Counted from the stretch's first letter, positions 10,060 through 18,289 are shown. The stretch: 42,473 bases of DNA from an uncultured Clostridia bacterium (GCA_947626685.1 CANQTD010000016.1:1-42473); one strand, 5' to 3'. Made by a program: numbers and translations. The notes: generated by a model from the sequence alone, not told the origin.

Positions 10060-10470
10060 GGGGGGGAACCCCCAGTCACTTCGTGACAGCCCCTCATACC
10101 GAACCCGAGGCACAGCCGAGGGTGAGTGTATCTTTAAGATACGCTCGGCTTCGCCTCGGTATGAGGATGAAACACCCCCTATTTCGTCGCGCTTGCCCCC
10201 TCCGTGGGAGGGGGATATGGGGGTGGGGCGGATTATAAAACCGTACCCACCTCCGTCACTACGTGACAGCTCCTCCTCGGGAGGAGCCGAGAGGGTTGGT
10301 GCGCGGACAGCTCCCCCAGAGGTGGAGCCATGCCCCCCACCACCGCCTGCGGCGGAGCCTCCCCCCGATGGGGGGAGGCCTTGCACGCCTTTGTCGATCC
10401 GTGACACCCCCTTCCTGTCGCGGCAGTGCCGCGACGTCCTCCCCCCTCTGGTAAAAGGGGGGAGGCGAGA
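10060..10470. repeat. Intergenic repeat island 2
   Basis: No gene is seen here. The island holds a full 75-bp palindrome (10092-10166), the CCCTCCGTGGGAGGG module (10196-10215), a two-hairpin unit with GTCAC-TAC-GTGAC (10255-10267) followed by the 8-bp CTCCTC/GAGGAG palindrome, and further G/C-rich palindromes up to 10470. Confidence 0.8.
10092..10166. repeat. 75-bp palindrome, copy 1
   Basis: The ends CCTCATACCGA and TCGGTATGAGG are exact inverted repeats, and the centre is the self-complementary TATCTTTAAGATA. The whole unit folds into one long hairpin. Related copies are at 20286-20357 and 36972-37042; a half copy is at 17020-17070. Confidence 0.9.
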
Positions 10471-10485
10471 GCTTGATCGGGTAAC

Positions 10486-10526
10486 AAAAATCGGCGGGCC
10501 GTGGAGTGCGGCGCCGCCGATTTTTT
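10486..10526 (-). terminator. Bidirectional intrinsic terminator after jag
   Basis: AAAAATCGGCGG (10486-10497) pairs with CCGCCGATTTTT (10514-10525), with T runs on both strands. It lies 23 bases after the jag stop. Confidence 0.85.
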
Positions 10527-10548
10527 CATTCTTGGAGTCTAAAAAGAC

Positions 10549-11493
10549 TTACTCTTCGGGCGTTTCCGAAGGGGTCGTTTCGGACATGGGTGCCTCGTCT
10601 TTCGTCACGGGCGCTTCTTCGTCCTTTCCGAGGAAGGTCCCGAAGAATCCCGAGAACCCGCCCTTCTTGTAGCCGGGCGTGCCGCCGCGCGAGAAGCTCG
10701 TGCCGCTCGTCTCGGGCGTCGCCTCTGCGGGAAGATCGCGCTTCGGATACGGCTTTTTTTCGCCGTAGCGGTCCTTGCCGCCTCTCTCGCGCTTGTCGCC
10801 GTAGCGACCCTTTCCGCGGCCGTCCCTGCCGTCTCTTCCGTCTCTGCCGCGGCGTTCCGTCTTCATCCGCTTGGGGGTGATGACGACGTAGCGCGCCGGC
10901 TCTTTTCCCTCGCTCTTCGTCGTGACGTCCTCGTTGTCGACGAGGGCGGAGTGGATGATGCGTCTCTCATAGGGGTTCATGGGTTCGAGGCGCACACGTT
11001 TGCCCAGCCTCACCGCCTTTGCAGCGAGCTTTTCGGCGAGCCGTTTCAGCGTCTCTTCCCGCTCTTCGCGGTAGTTCTCGTAGTCGACGACCACGCGCTT
11101 GTACTCCTTCCTGCCGATGTTGGCGACCGCGCCCGCAAGCGTCTGGATAGCGTCGATGACCTCGCCGCGCCTGCCGATGATCCCCTTTGCTTCCCCCTCG
11201 AGGCGGATGACGATCTTCTCGTCCTCGGCCGCAAGGGAAGGGGTGGCCTCCGACCCGATGAGCGGGAAGAGCCCCTGCAGGAACTCCACCGCGCGCTCGC
11301 CGTCCGTGAGCGCAACTTGGGGAACGGGGGCGGGCTTTGCCTTCTTCTCCATCTCCACTTTGGCGGGAACGGACCCGAAGAGCCTGCGTTTGCCCTGTTC
11401 GAGGACGGTGATCTCCGCGTCGTCGCGCGAGATCCCGAGTTGCCTGAGGCCCGCCGCGATGGCGTCCTCTACCGTTTTTCCTTGAAAAATCAT
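10549..11493 (-). CDS. jag: RNA-binding protein Jag/KhpB
   Basis: A 314-residue RNA-binding protein linked to cell elongation and sporulation. Domains in order: Jag-N (1-47), a KH domain with the GRRG loop (107-110), and an R3H domain (about 144-205). It follows yidC by 84 bases on the same strand, the classic spoIIIJ-jag pairing. The family usually ends soon after R3H; here about 105 extra residues follow, first Arg/Gly/Asp-rich repeats (211-250), then a Gly/Ser and acidic Glu/Thr/Pro end. A GAGGG lies nine bases ahead of the ATG. Confidence 0.95.
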   Translation of the reverse strand: MIFQGKTVEDAIAAGLRQLGISRDDAEITVLEQGKRRLFGSVPAKVEMEKKAKPAPVPQVALTDGERAVEFLQGLFPLIGSEATPSLAAEDEKIVIRLEGEAKGIIGRRGEVIDAIQTLAGAVANIGRKEYKRVVVDYENYREEREETLKRLAEKLAAKAVRLGKRVRLEPMNPYERRIIHSALVDNEDVTTKSEGKEPARYVVITPKRMKTERRGRDGRDGRDGRGKGRYGDKRERGGKDRYGEKKPYPKRDLPAEATPETSGTSFSRGGTPGYKKGGFSGFFGTFLGKDEEAPVTKDEAPMSETTPSETPEE

Positions 11494-11577
11494 ATTTTTT
11501 CCCTCTATACGATGAGATTATTCCGATTTACTTTTTCCGCTCCCCATAGGGGAGACCCGTGTTTTGCGGACATGGGG

Positions 11578-13149
11578 TCAGTTTTTCTTATTCTTTTTGC
11601 CCTTTTTGCCGCCTTTTTTATCCTCTTTCATCCAGCTCAGCGTGCGGCCGTATTCTTCCTTGATCTTCTTTTCGTCCTTCTTCTTGAAGGCGAGCCCGAT
11701 GAAGTAGTTGGAGAGCAGGGTGACGACGAGCGAGATCGCGCTCGACACCGTCATGTAGATACTGAATGCCGCGCTGTACATGAACGCGAACACGGCGTAG
11801 AGGAGCGGCATCATGATGAGCATGATCTTCTGCGTGCGCGCGCCTTGCCCGTCCACCGTCTGGTATTGGTTGGCTTCCTTTTGGCTCCGCATCGTGAGGA
11901 ACTGCGAGAGCACCATCATGCCGATGGAGAGCACGATAAGGATGAAGTAGCCGTTCGGCGCTTTCTGCGCGGCCGAGAGCTCGGTAGTGAGGTTTTCGTA
12001 CAGCGGCTTGGTGAGCACGTTCGTGACGGGGACTTTCTTCCCGTCGATGGTCACCTTGACATTGAGCTGGCTTTGGAAGGTCTTATACGTGGAGGGGATG
12101 GGGTGGCTGTATGCGACGTCGGGATACCAGATGTTCTTGATCCAGAGGAAGCCGGGATCGTTGTGGTCGTAGTAATCGGCCGCGGCGAGGGCTCCGACGC
12201 GGATGACGTATTTCGTGCATGCCGTGTCCTCGGCGCTCGCCTCGGTTCCGGGGGGAACTTCTTCTCCCTCGGCCGGCTTGTTCTGTTCGGCGATTTCTTC
12301 TGCTTTCTCATCCACCCACGCCTTCGCGTCGGGGTCGGAGAGCAGTCTTTCTTTGTCGAAGCGGTACGCCTCGTAGATGGCGTCTGCGTCGAGATTGTAA
12401 ATATATTCGACGTAGCGGCTCTCATCCTGCGCATAGACGCGCATGTAGTGCTGGACCGTCTCCTGCGACACGTCCCCGTTCTCGTCCTCAGGCGAATACA
12501 GGAACATTTCATAGACGATGCCGTCCTCTATCTTGGCAGCCCCATCCTCGAAAGGAAGGACGAACTCGTCGTCCTCGACGCCCTCTTTGTGAAGGCGGTA
12601 GGGCTTTGCGAAGAGCCATTTGGAGAGCTCTTCTTCGTCGTTCTCCTCCTGGATGACGGAAGCGTAGTTGGGGCCGACGACGCCCTTTTCGAGAATGGCG
12701 GCGTTGTAGCTCTCCGACATGCCGACGAAGAGGTCGAGATTGGCGTACTGCGAATAGGAGCGGAACCCCTGGAACGCGACGATGAGGATGACCAGAGAGA
12801 GGATCATGGGGAGGCAAGCTCCCAACATGCTGTACCCGTTTTTCTTGTACAGCTCCATCATCTTTTGGTTGTACATGTTCTTATCGTTCGCGTACTGCTG
12901 CTGCAATTTGTCGAGATCCTCTTTCATGTCGCGCATGATGAGGTTCTGCTTGCGCATCTTCACGCGCTGGTAGATATCGAAGGGGAGGGTGATGGCTTTG
13001 AGCACGAGCGTGAACACGATGATGCCGAGGCCGACGCTTCCGCATCCCTCGATGATGACGCGCGCAAACTGACCGAGCCAATCCATCCCGATCTGGTAGC
13101 CCTGTCCGAGCAGGGTAAATTCGATGCTGCTTAAAATGTTTCCTATCAT
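11578..13149 (-). CDS. yidC: Membrane protein insertase YidC/SpoIIIJ with large insertion
   Basis: A 523-residue YidC/Oxa1 insertase. Visible are the membrane segment with the groove region VFTLVLKAITLPF (45-57), a cytoplasmic coiled-coil loop (62-108), a helix at 109-128, the FLWIKNI motif (334-340), and helices at about 401-420, 441-458 and 462-485, ending in a Lys-rich tail. The position of the groove Arg appears to be Lys51. Residues about 132-333 are an acidic, Tyr-rich insertion predicted to lie outside the cell, making this protein about 200 residues longer than usual Gram-positive YidC. No clear ribosome binding site precedes the ATG; translation may be coupled to yidD, 51 bases upstream. 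Confidence 0.95.
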   Translation of the reverse strand: MIGNILSSIEFTLLGQGYQIGMDWLGQFARVIIEGCGSVGLGIIVFTLVLKAITLPFDIYQRVKMRKQNLIMRDMKEDLDKLQQQYANDKNMYNQKMMELYKKNGYSMLGACLPMILSLVILIVAFQGFRSYSQYANLDLFVGMSESYNAAILEKGVVGPNYASVIQEENDEEELSKWLFAKPYRLHKEGVEDDEFVLPFEDGAAKIEDGIVYEMFLYSPEDENGDVSQETVQHYMRVYAQDESRYVEYIYNLDADAIYEAYRFDKERLLSDPDAKAWVDEKAEEIAEQNKPAEGEEVPPGTEASAEDTACTKYVIRVGALAAADYYDHNDPGFLWIKNIWYPDVAYSHPIPSTYKTFQSQLNVKVTIDGKKVPVTNVLTKPLYENLTTELSAAQKAPNGYFILIVLSIGMMVLSQFLTMRSQKEANQYQTVDGQGARTQKIMLIMMPLLYAVFAFMYSAAFSIYMTVSSAISLVVTLLSNYFIGLAFKKKDEKKIKEEYGRTLSWMKEDKKGGKKGKKNKKN

Positions 13150-13200
13150 AGATGCGTTTTTAGTCCGTTGTGGCGCGGCCTTGCGCGCAGCTTGCGCCGT

Positions 13201-13482
13201 TCACATCAGCCAGATCTTCTTCCAGAATGCCTCGGGCGCGGGGTCGATCCCCCCCTTCGAGAGGGGATTGCAACGTAAAATCCGCCATGCTCCGAGCAAG
13301 ATCCCAACGATGACGCCGTAATTGTTGATACATCGTTTGGTGTACTCCGAGCACGTCGGGGTATAGAGACAGGTATGATGCGACAGATATTTTTGGTAAA
13401 AGACGATGAGCAGGATGCACAGTCCCTTGAGGTACGGACGGAACAGAACGCCCTTCAGATAGCGGGCATTCTCGATACACAT
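13201..13482 (-). CDS. yidD: Membrane protein insertion efficiency factor YidD
   Basis: A 93-residue protein that assists YidC-dependent membrane insertion. The conserved core FYQKYLSHHTCLYTPTCSEY and the RILRCNPLSKGG.DPAP end are present, with the three family cysteines in place. The start at 13482 lies one base after the rnpA stop (TGACATG), so translation is probably coupled. It sits in the standard order rpmH-rnpA-yidD-yidC-jag. The N-terminus is about 20 residues longer than E. coli YidD, with an amphipathic membrane-surface helix. Confidence 0.95.
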   Translation of the reverse strand: MCIENARYLKGVLFRPYLKGLCILLIVFYQKYLSHHTCLYTPTCSEYTKRCINNYGVIVGILLGAWRILRCNPLSKGGIDPAPEAFWKKIWLM

Positions 13483-13483
13483 G

Positions 13484-13816
13484 TCACGCAGTCGCACGGT
13501 CCACCAGCTTTTCTCTTTCGAGGATCTTTCGGATGTCCCGCCGGAATGCGGCATAAGAGTAGGTCTCTGCGATCTTGGGAAGGAGAAGGACGCTTGCGGG
13601 CACGCCGAGCGGCATGCAACTGCGGAACGCCTCGCGGAGAAGCCGCTTGATGGCGTTCCTCTGCACGCTCCTGCCGTACTTTTTCCCCACGCAGACGGCC
13701 ATCGCCGTCTCGTCCGAGGGAGCATAGACGAAAATGAGCGTCTCCGCATACACGCGCTTGCCCCTGTGCAGGAGCGACGTGATCTCCTTCGCCTTCTTGA
13801 TCCGCAGATAGTTCAT
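13484..13816 (-). CDS. rnpA: Ribonuclease P protein component
   Basis: A 110-residue basic protein that binds RNase P RNA and helps cleave tRNA 5' leaders. The signature RNAIKRLLREAFR (53-65) is the RNR motif of the family, and the N-terminal LRIKKAKEITSLLHRGKR region is typical. It begins 9 bases after rpmH without its own ribosome binding site, as is common in this operon. Confidence 0.97.
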   Translation of the reverse strand: MNYLRIKKAKEITSLLHRGKRVYAETLIFVYAPSDETAMAVCVGKKYGRSVQRNAIKRLLREAFRSCMPLGVPASVLLLPKIAETYSYAAFRRDIRKILEREKLVDRATA

Positions 13817-13825
13817 GCCGTAATT

Positions 13826-13960
13826 TTACGCGGAAATGTGCTTTCTGCCCTTGTTTCTTCTTCTCTTGAGGACGTTCCTTCCGCTCTTGGACGCCATTCT
13901 CTTGCGGAAGCCGTGGACCTTGCTTCTCTGTCTCTTCTTGGGCTGGTAAGTTCTTTTCAT
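13826..13960 (-). CDS. rpmH: Ribosomal protein bL34
   Basis: A 44-residue, highly basic protein that starts [20 protein letters not shown] and ends KGRKHISA, a full match to the bL34 pattern. AAGGAG lies eight bases ahead of the ATG at 13960. It is the first gene of the rpmH-rnpA-yidD-yidC-jag operon, read from the promoter at 13996-14024. Confidence 0.98.
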   Translation of the reverse strand: MKRTYQPKKRQRSKVHGFRKRMASKSGRNVLKRRRNKGRKHISA

Positions 13961-13995
13961 GGTTCGCTCCTTAAAGGTTTTCTTTTTTCTATTTG

Positions 13996-14024
13996 ATTAT
14001 AGAGATTTTTCCGCTCCCCGTCAA
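13996..14024 (-). promoter_or_regulatory. Promoter of the rpmH operon
   Basis: Minus strand TTGACG (14024-14019), 17 bp, TATAAT (14001-13996), 35 bases upstream of rpmH. Confidence 0.92.
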
Positions 14025-14069
14025 GCGATTCCGCGGGGCAATTCCCGCACGGACGCGCTTTTTGCGGTT

Positions 14070-15164
14070 TCAGGCGACGTTTCTCACGGGAAGGATGAGA
14101 TAGAGGCTGTGCTTGTCCCCCGCGTTTTGCAGAATGAAGGGGGAGATCGCGCCGCCGAAGGAGACCGTCACCGTATCCTCGTCGAGGGCGCGCAGCGCGT
14201 CGAGCAGGAACTTCGCGTTCATGGAGATAGTGAGGTCCACCCCCTCGAGGGTGCAGGGCACGACCTCGTTGACGTTGCCGTTGTCCGACGTCGCCGTCAC
14301 GCGCACTTCGTCCCCCGCGATATTCAGGGTGACGAGATTGTTCTTGTCGCCGCGGTTGATGATGGCGGCGCGCTCCGCGCTCACGGTGAGCATCGCCTTC
14401 GAAAGGGTGACTGTGGTGGAAAATCTCGTGGGAATGACGTTTTCCTTCTTGATGAAATCCCCCTGATAGAGGCGGGAGACGACGGTGAGGCCGCCGCAGC
14501 TCACGAGGAGCATACTGCCCTGCGTGTAGAGGGTGATCTCCTCTTCGTCGGCGAGCATGCGGGCGATCTCGCCCAGCGTGCGGGCGGGACAGATGATGCT
14601 CCTTTCCTCGCTCTTGGAGACGATGGCCGCCTTCGAGAGGGCAAGACGGTAGCCGTCGAGGGCCATGACTTCGAGCTCGTCGCCGAACGTCATGAGACAG
14701 CCTTTGAGGACGGGACGGGAATCGTCCTGCGCGCAGCAGAACGCCGTCTCCGCGATGATCTTTTTGAGATCCGCCTGCTTCATGACGAAGGACTCTTCCC
14801 CTATTTCGAGGTCGATGCGGGGAAATTCCTCCGCGGGAAGCGCCTGCATGTAGGAGACGGAATCGCGGTACCTGATCTCCACACCCCTCTCCCCCGTGGC
14901 GAGGCAGATCTCCTCGTCGCTGAGTTTCGAGGTGAAGTCGGCGAACAGTTTGCCGGGGACGCAGATCTCCCCCTCTTCGAGAACTTCCGCCTTGATCGTC
15001 TTGCGGATGGAGAGTTCGCCGTCCGTCGCGAGCAGCGAGATCTCCTCGAGCGTCGCGGAAAATTTGATGCACTCCATGATGGGCGCGGTCGTGCGGACCG
15101 CGCACGCCTTCGATACCTTCATGACCGCTTCGGAAAGTGTGAGACCGTCGCATACGAATTTCAT
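14070..15164 (-). CDS. dnaN: DNA polymerase III sliding clamp (beta subunit)
   Basis: A 364-residue clamp that tethers the replicative polymerase to DNA. The start at 15164 gives MKFVCDGLTLSEAV, with GGAGG nine bases ahead. The three repeated clamp domains are of normal length, and the C-terminal LILPVRN matches the conserved L.LPV(R/M) peptide-binding groove end. It reads away from the putative origin. It is on the same strand as rpmH, with only 109 bases between them, whereas the usual order has rpmH divergent from dnaA-dnaN. dnaA is missing from this locus. Confidence 0.97.
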   Translation of the reverse strand: MKFVCDGLTLSEAVMKVSKACAVRTTAPIMECIKFSATLEEISLLATDGELSIRKTIKAEVLEEGEICVPGKLFADFTSKLSDEEICLATGERGVEIRYRDSVSYMQALPAEEFPRIDLEIGEESFVMKQADLKKIIAETAFCCAQDDSRPVLKGCLMTFGDELEVMALDGYRLALSKAAIVSKSEERSIICPARTLGEIARMLADEEEITLYTQGSMLLVSCGGLTVVSRLYQGDFIKKENVIPTRFSTTVTLSKAMLTVSAERAAIINRGDKNNLVTLNIAGDEVRVTATSDNGNVNEVVPCTLEGVDLTISMNAKFLLDALRALDEDTVTVSFGGAISPFILQNAGDKHSLYLILPVRNVA

Positions 15165-15229
15165 GATGAGACCTCCGTTTTCTTTTCGCCCTCGCAAGAA
15201 GCCGCTCCGTCCTTCCCTCAATGATGAAA

Positions 15230-15549
15230 GTATATAAAAAATATTTTCATTAGTAATAGTAATAGGGGTGTGGAAAGTGTGGACAACTCCGCGCTAAGCG
15301 ATGACTTTTCTCTATTATATAGGAAAAAGCAAATTTTTTCAAGCAATTTGGGGGAAGATTTGAGAAAACCGTGCAAACAAAGAGGGTGGAAATGTCGGTG
15401 GACAACCGCTTTTCCTCTGTGGAGAGAGTGGAACTTCTCCCCAAAGGGAAAAAGCGGCGTGCGGGCGGGAAGGGAAAGCGGGCGCTCCTTTCCCCCAAAG
15501 AGGGCAAATTTTCCACAGAGACTTCCACATTGTGGAAATCATCTTGTGC
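15230..15549. other. Putative replication origin (oriC) with DnaA-box-like cluster
   Basis: This gap holds the AT-rich stretch 15230-15262 and at least six sequences related to the DnaA box TTATCCACA: TGTGGAAAG (15269), TGTGGACAA (15278), GGTGGACAA (15397), TGTGGAGAG (15418), TTTTCCACA (15509) and TGTGGAAAT (15531); CTTCCACA (15522) is a weaker one. Genes to the left run mostly on minus and to the right mostly on plus, as expected for leading-strand bias on both arms. parS, parB and dnaN are near. No box is a perfect match, so a lineage-specific variant (TTTCCACA) is likely. Confidence 0.75.
15314..15342 (-). promoter_or_regulatory. Promoter of dnaN
   Basis: Minus strand TTGAAA (15342-15337), 17 bp, TATAAT (15319-15314). 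It lies inside the origin region, between groups of DnaA-box-like sequences, so DnaA binding could influence it. Confidence 0.85.
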
Positions 15550-15557
15550 GCAGACGG

Positions 15558-15586
15558 TTGAAAAGTGAAAAAAAATATGATATAAT
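15558..15586 (+). promoter_or_regulatory. Promoter of rsmG, apparently giving a leaderless mRNA
   Basis: TTGAAA (15558-15563), 17 bp, TATAAT (15581-15586). The ATG of rsmG follows only six bases after the -10 box, which puts the start of transcription at or next to the start codon. Confidence 0.85.
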
Positions 15587-15592
15587 CAAAGC

Positions 15593-16285
15593 ATGAAAGC
15601 ATTCCCGCCCGATTTCGGGACGCTCGGGCGCGTCCTCGAGGAGAAAAGGGAAAAGTTCGGAACGTTCTTCCGTCTCCTCACCGAATACAACGCCCGCTTC
15701 AACCTCACCGCCATCACGGAGGAAGAGGACGTGCGCGTCAAGCACTTTCTCGATTCCCTCGCCGCGGAGAGCCTCATTCCCAAAGGCGCCCGCGTGGCGG
15801 AAGTCGGCTCGGGAGCGGGGTTCCCGTCCATTCCCCTCATGATCGCGCGGGAGGACCTCTCCTTCGCCCTCATCGAGAGCACGGGGAAGAAGTGCGAATT
15901 TCTGCGCACGGCCGTCAAAGAGCTCGGCCTCAACGCCGAAGTCGTCAACGCCCGCGCCGAGGACGCGGGGAAGGACCCTGCCCGCCGCGAACGGTACGGC
16001 GTGTGCGTCGCGAGGGCGGTCGCCAAGCTCAACACCCTTGCGGAGTACTGCATGCCCCTCGTCCAAAGGGGAGGGCTCTTCATCGCCTATAAGGGGCAGG
16101 ACGGGGAACTCAAAGAGGGCGCGAGGGCGATCTCTTTGCTCGGCGGCGGGGAGACGGCGGAGATCGCCTACACGCTTCCGCAGGGCTACGGCGCGCGTAC
16201 CCTCGTCGTCGCCGAAAAGCGCACCTTCACCCCTGCAAAATATCCGCGCGGCAACGGCGCGGAGAGGAGGGCTCCCATCGTATGA
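15593..16285 (+). CDS. rsmG: 16S rRNA (guanine-N7) methyltransferase RsmG
   Basis: A 230-residue enzyme that methylates G527 (E. coli numbering) of 16S rRNA using SAM. The family motif FNLTAI (36-41) and the SAM-binding loop VAEVGSGAGFPSIPL (68-82) are clear. In many Bacillota rsmG lies behind mnmG and before noc or parA; here it is alone, divergent from dnaN across the origin. The message seems leaderless, as the -10 box is six bases from the ATG and no ribosome binding site exists. The stop overlaps the next start by ATGA. Confidence 0.95.
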   Translation: MKAFPPDFGTLGRVLEEKREKFGTFFRLLTEYNARFNLTAITEEEDVRVKHFLDSLAAESLIPKGARVAEVGSGAGFPSIPLMIAREDLSFALIESTGKKCEFLRTAVKELGLNAEVVNARAEDAGKDPARRERYGVCVARAVAKLNTLAEYCMPLVQRGGLFIAYKGQDGELKEGARAISLLGGGETAEIAYTLPQGYGARTLVVAEKRTFTPAKYPRGNGAERRAPIV

Positions 16286-16749
16286 GCGGAATTTTTTGCT
16301 GCGCACTCAGCGGACACCGCGACCTTCCCGAAGATTTTGACGGGAACGCGGTCTACGACGACCTCGAACAGATCATTCGGGAGGGGTACACGGAGTTCCT
16401 CTGCGGCATGGCGAAGGGGTTCGATCTTCTCGCGCTCCAATGTCTCCTTGACCTCAAACGAAGGTACCATGTCCGCGTTGTCGCGTGCATTCCCTTCCGC
16501 GGACAGGAAAAACATTACCCTCCGAAGGAGCGGGAGATCTATCGGGAACTGCTCGAACGGTGCGACGAGACGCGCGTCCTCTCCGAGGGGTATTTCAACG
16601 GCTGCTTTCTCGCAAGGGACCGCTACATGGCGGACGAGTGCGACCTTCTCTACGCCTACTGCATCCGCACGAAGGGGGGGACGGCGTACACCGTACGGTA
16701 TGCGATCTCCCGCGGAAAGGAAGTCAGGCTATACCGCGGCGGAGCGTGA
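16282..16749 (+). CDS. SLOG-superfamily protein (YpsA/DUF1273-like)
   Basis: A 155-residue Rossmann-like protein. The pattern SGHRD (10-14), a GMAKGFD segment (42-48) and a late GGTAYTVRYA segment match DUF1273/YpsA-type SLOG proteins, which are thought to bind nucleotides or their derivatives. The start overlaps the rsmG stop by four bases, so translation is coupled. B. subtilis YpsA has been linked to cell division; the role here is unknown. The transcript ends at the terminator at 16761. Confidence 0.85.
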   Translation: MSGIFCCALSGHRDLPEDFDGNAVYDDLEQIIREGYTEFLCGMAKGFDLLALQCLLDLKRRYHVRVVACIPFRGQEKHYPPKEREIYRELLERCDETRVLSEGYFNGCFLARDRYMADECDLLYAYCIRTKGGTAYTVRYAISRGKEVRLYRGGA

Positions 16750-16760
16750 AGCGCGGCAAG

Positions 16761-16781
16761 AACGGCACGGCCGTTTTTTTT
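16761..16781 (+). terminator. Intrinsic terminator after rsmG operon
   Basis: AACGGC (16761-16766) pairs with GCCGTT (16770-16775) across a 3-base loop, and a T run extends to 16781. Confidence 0.85.
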
Positions 16782-16794
16782 ATTTGCGGTGAAG

Positions 16795-17085
16795 CCTTCC
16801 CTCTTGGCTCCACCTCTGGGGGAGCTGTCACGCTGCCTTTGCGTGACTGAGGGGGTTCGCTCATATCAAAACCCCTTTCCCCCGCTACGCGGGTACTTTC
16901 CCCAAAGGGGACAGCGAGTTCTTGGCGCCCCCTTGAGGGGGAGCTCCGCCGCAGGCGGTGCCCCGCGCGCACTATTTGCGACTAAGCGCGGCACGAGCGC
17001 GGAGCGCGAAGTAGCGCAGCGAGTGTATCTTTAAGATTCACTCGGTCCTTGCGGACCTCGGAATGAGGGGGTGGGTGCACCCTGT
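16795..17085. repeat. Intergenic repeat island 3
   Basis: Contains a two-hairpin unit with the longest terminal stem seen (GTCACGC/GCGTGAC, 16827-16847), the CCCCGC-TACG-CGGG and CCCCAAAGGGG modules, a module ending CGCGCGCACTATTTGCG, and the right half of the 75-bp palindrome (17020-17070). There is no credible gene. Confidence 0.75.
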
Positions 17086-17200
17086 GCAAAATTTCCTTGC
17101 GGAGGAGCGGGATCCGACGCAAAGGGAGAAAAAACGACGCAAACTCTGCGCGTCCGCCGCCCAAGATCCGCTATGATAGGATGACGAAGGAGAATTTCTT

Positions 17201-18190
17201 ATGTCATACGAAAAACGCGTCTGTGTTCTGAAACAAGTGAAAAAGGGCTTCACGGCGGACGGGAGCGCGCTGTCGGGCGCCGTATATCTCGAGCGCATGG
17301 GGGACGAACTCACCGTCACGCCCCGCCTCTTGGGGATCGCGCCCGTCAGGGAAGGACGGTACGCCCTCGCGCTCTGGATCGAAGGGGGCGTATATGTCGC
17401 GGAACTCGGAAGCGGCGCGTCCGTGCACCTCACCGCGCCCTCGATCAAGGCGGGGGTCGCCGTGCTCCTCGTCTATTTGCGCGCGACGGCGGAACCCGTC
17501 GCCTTCGGAAGCTGCGGCGTTGCGCCCGCCGATCATTCGCAGCTTCTCGCGGCGTTCGAAAGGCAGGAAGAGGAGCAAGAGGGCCAAAAGGGACAGGAAG
17601 TGCCCGCCGAGGCCGAATCCCGACAAGGGGACGCAGAAGAAGAGGCGCGTCCCGGGGAGGATGGCGGCATGCCTTCCTTTCGCGGCGGAGAGAGCGCGGC
17701 TGCGTCGGGGGCGGCCTACGACGACGAAGCCATTGCCGAGAACGACTACTTCCGCACTGCGGTCGATGGCGATGGGAAAACTGCTCGCGGAGCGGAAGAG
17801 GGGGCGCAAGACGGGGATGAAACTGCGCAGGATGACGGCGCTCGCCATCCGTTCTATCGCGCCCGCGGCGCGCTTACATACTATATCTCTGTGCGCGACA
17901 AACTCGCCGCCGCCTTCGAAAAATTCCCCAAAGACGACCGCCTCACCGCGGCCTTCCCCTGTTCCGAGTGGGTGAGGGCGGAGGGCGCGCTGCTCGGCAT
18001 TCTCTATGAGAGCGGCATGCCGCGCTATCTGTGCGTCGCCGTCGAAGGAAGGGCGGACGGGGAGCCGCCCGCCGAGATGAAAGGGCGGTGCAGATTCGTT
18101 CCCGAAAGCCCTGTCTCGGACATGGTAGGCTTCTTTGTCGTCTTTCAGTCTGCCGACACGGGCGAATACGTCACCGTTTACGACAGCTGA
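17201..18190 (+). CDS. Hypothetical protein with acidic linker, two domains
   Basis: A 329-residue soluble protein with AAGGAG ahead of the ATG. Residues about 1-115 form a beta-rich domain, then comes a Glu/Asp/Gln/Gly-rich disordered linker (about 118-215), and a C-terminal domain (about 218-329) that opens with an aromatic helix (YYISVRDKLAAAFEKFPKDD) and continues with the W.RAEG.LLGILYESGMPRYLCVAV strand pattern. I recall similar C-terminal modules in other Clostridia hypotheticals but know no function. It is a single-gene transcript ending at 18231-18262. Only a weak -10 (TATGAT, about 17173) is visible. Confidence 0.8.
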   Translation: MSYEKRVCVLKQVKKGFTADGSALSGAVYLERMGDELTVTPRLLGIAPVREGRYALALWIEGGVYVAELGSGASVHLTAPSIKAGVAVLLVYLRATAEPVAFGSCGVAPADHSQLLAAFERQEEEQEGQKGQEVPAEAESRQGDAEEEARPGEDGGMPSFRGGESAAASGAAYDDEAIAENDYFRTAVDGDGKTARGAEEGAQDGDETAQDDGARHPFYRARGALTYYISVRDKLAAAFEKFPKDDRLTAAFPCSEWVRAEGALLGILYESGMPRYLCVAVEGRADGEPPAEMKGRCRFVPESPVSDMVGFFVVFQSADTGEYVTVYDS

Positions 18191-18230
18191 GCGCAAAAAA
18201 CCGCCAATGGAAACCTTTCGGAAAATTCGC

Positions 18231-18262
18231 AAAACCCCGCAAAAAATTGCGGGGTTTTTGTT
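18231..18262 (+). terminator. Intrinsic terminator
   Basis: AAAACCCCGC (18231-18240) pairs with GCGGGGTTTT (18249-18258), followed by further T. Confidence 0.92.
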
Positions 18263-18289
18263 TACAAAAAAGGGGAATTGTGGTATAAT
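18261..18289 (+). promoter_or_regulatory. Promoter of pckG
   Basis: TTTACA (18261-18266), 17 bp, TATAAT (18284-18289). It overlaps the T run of the preceding terminator. Confidence 0.88.

Noticed and set aside
10951..13134. A 727-residue open frame antisense to jag and yidC
   Set aside because: Same reason: the minus-strand genes are certain and the frame has no start signal or sensible composition.
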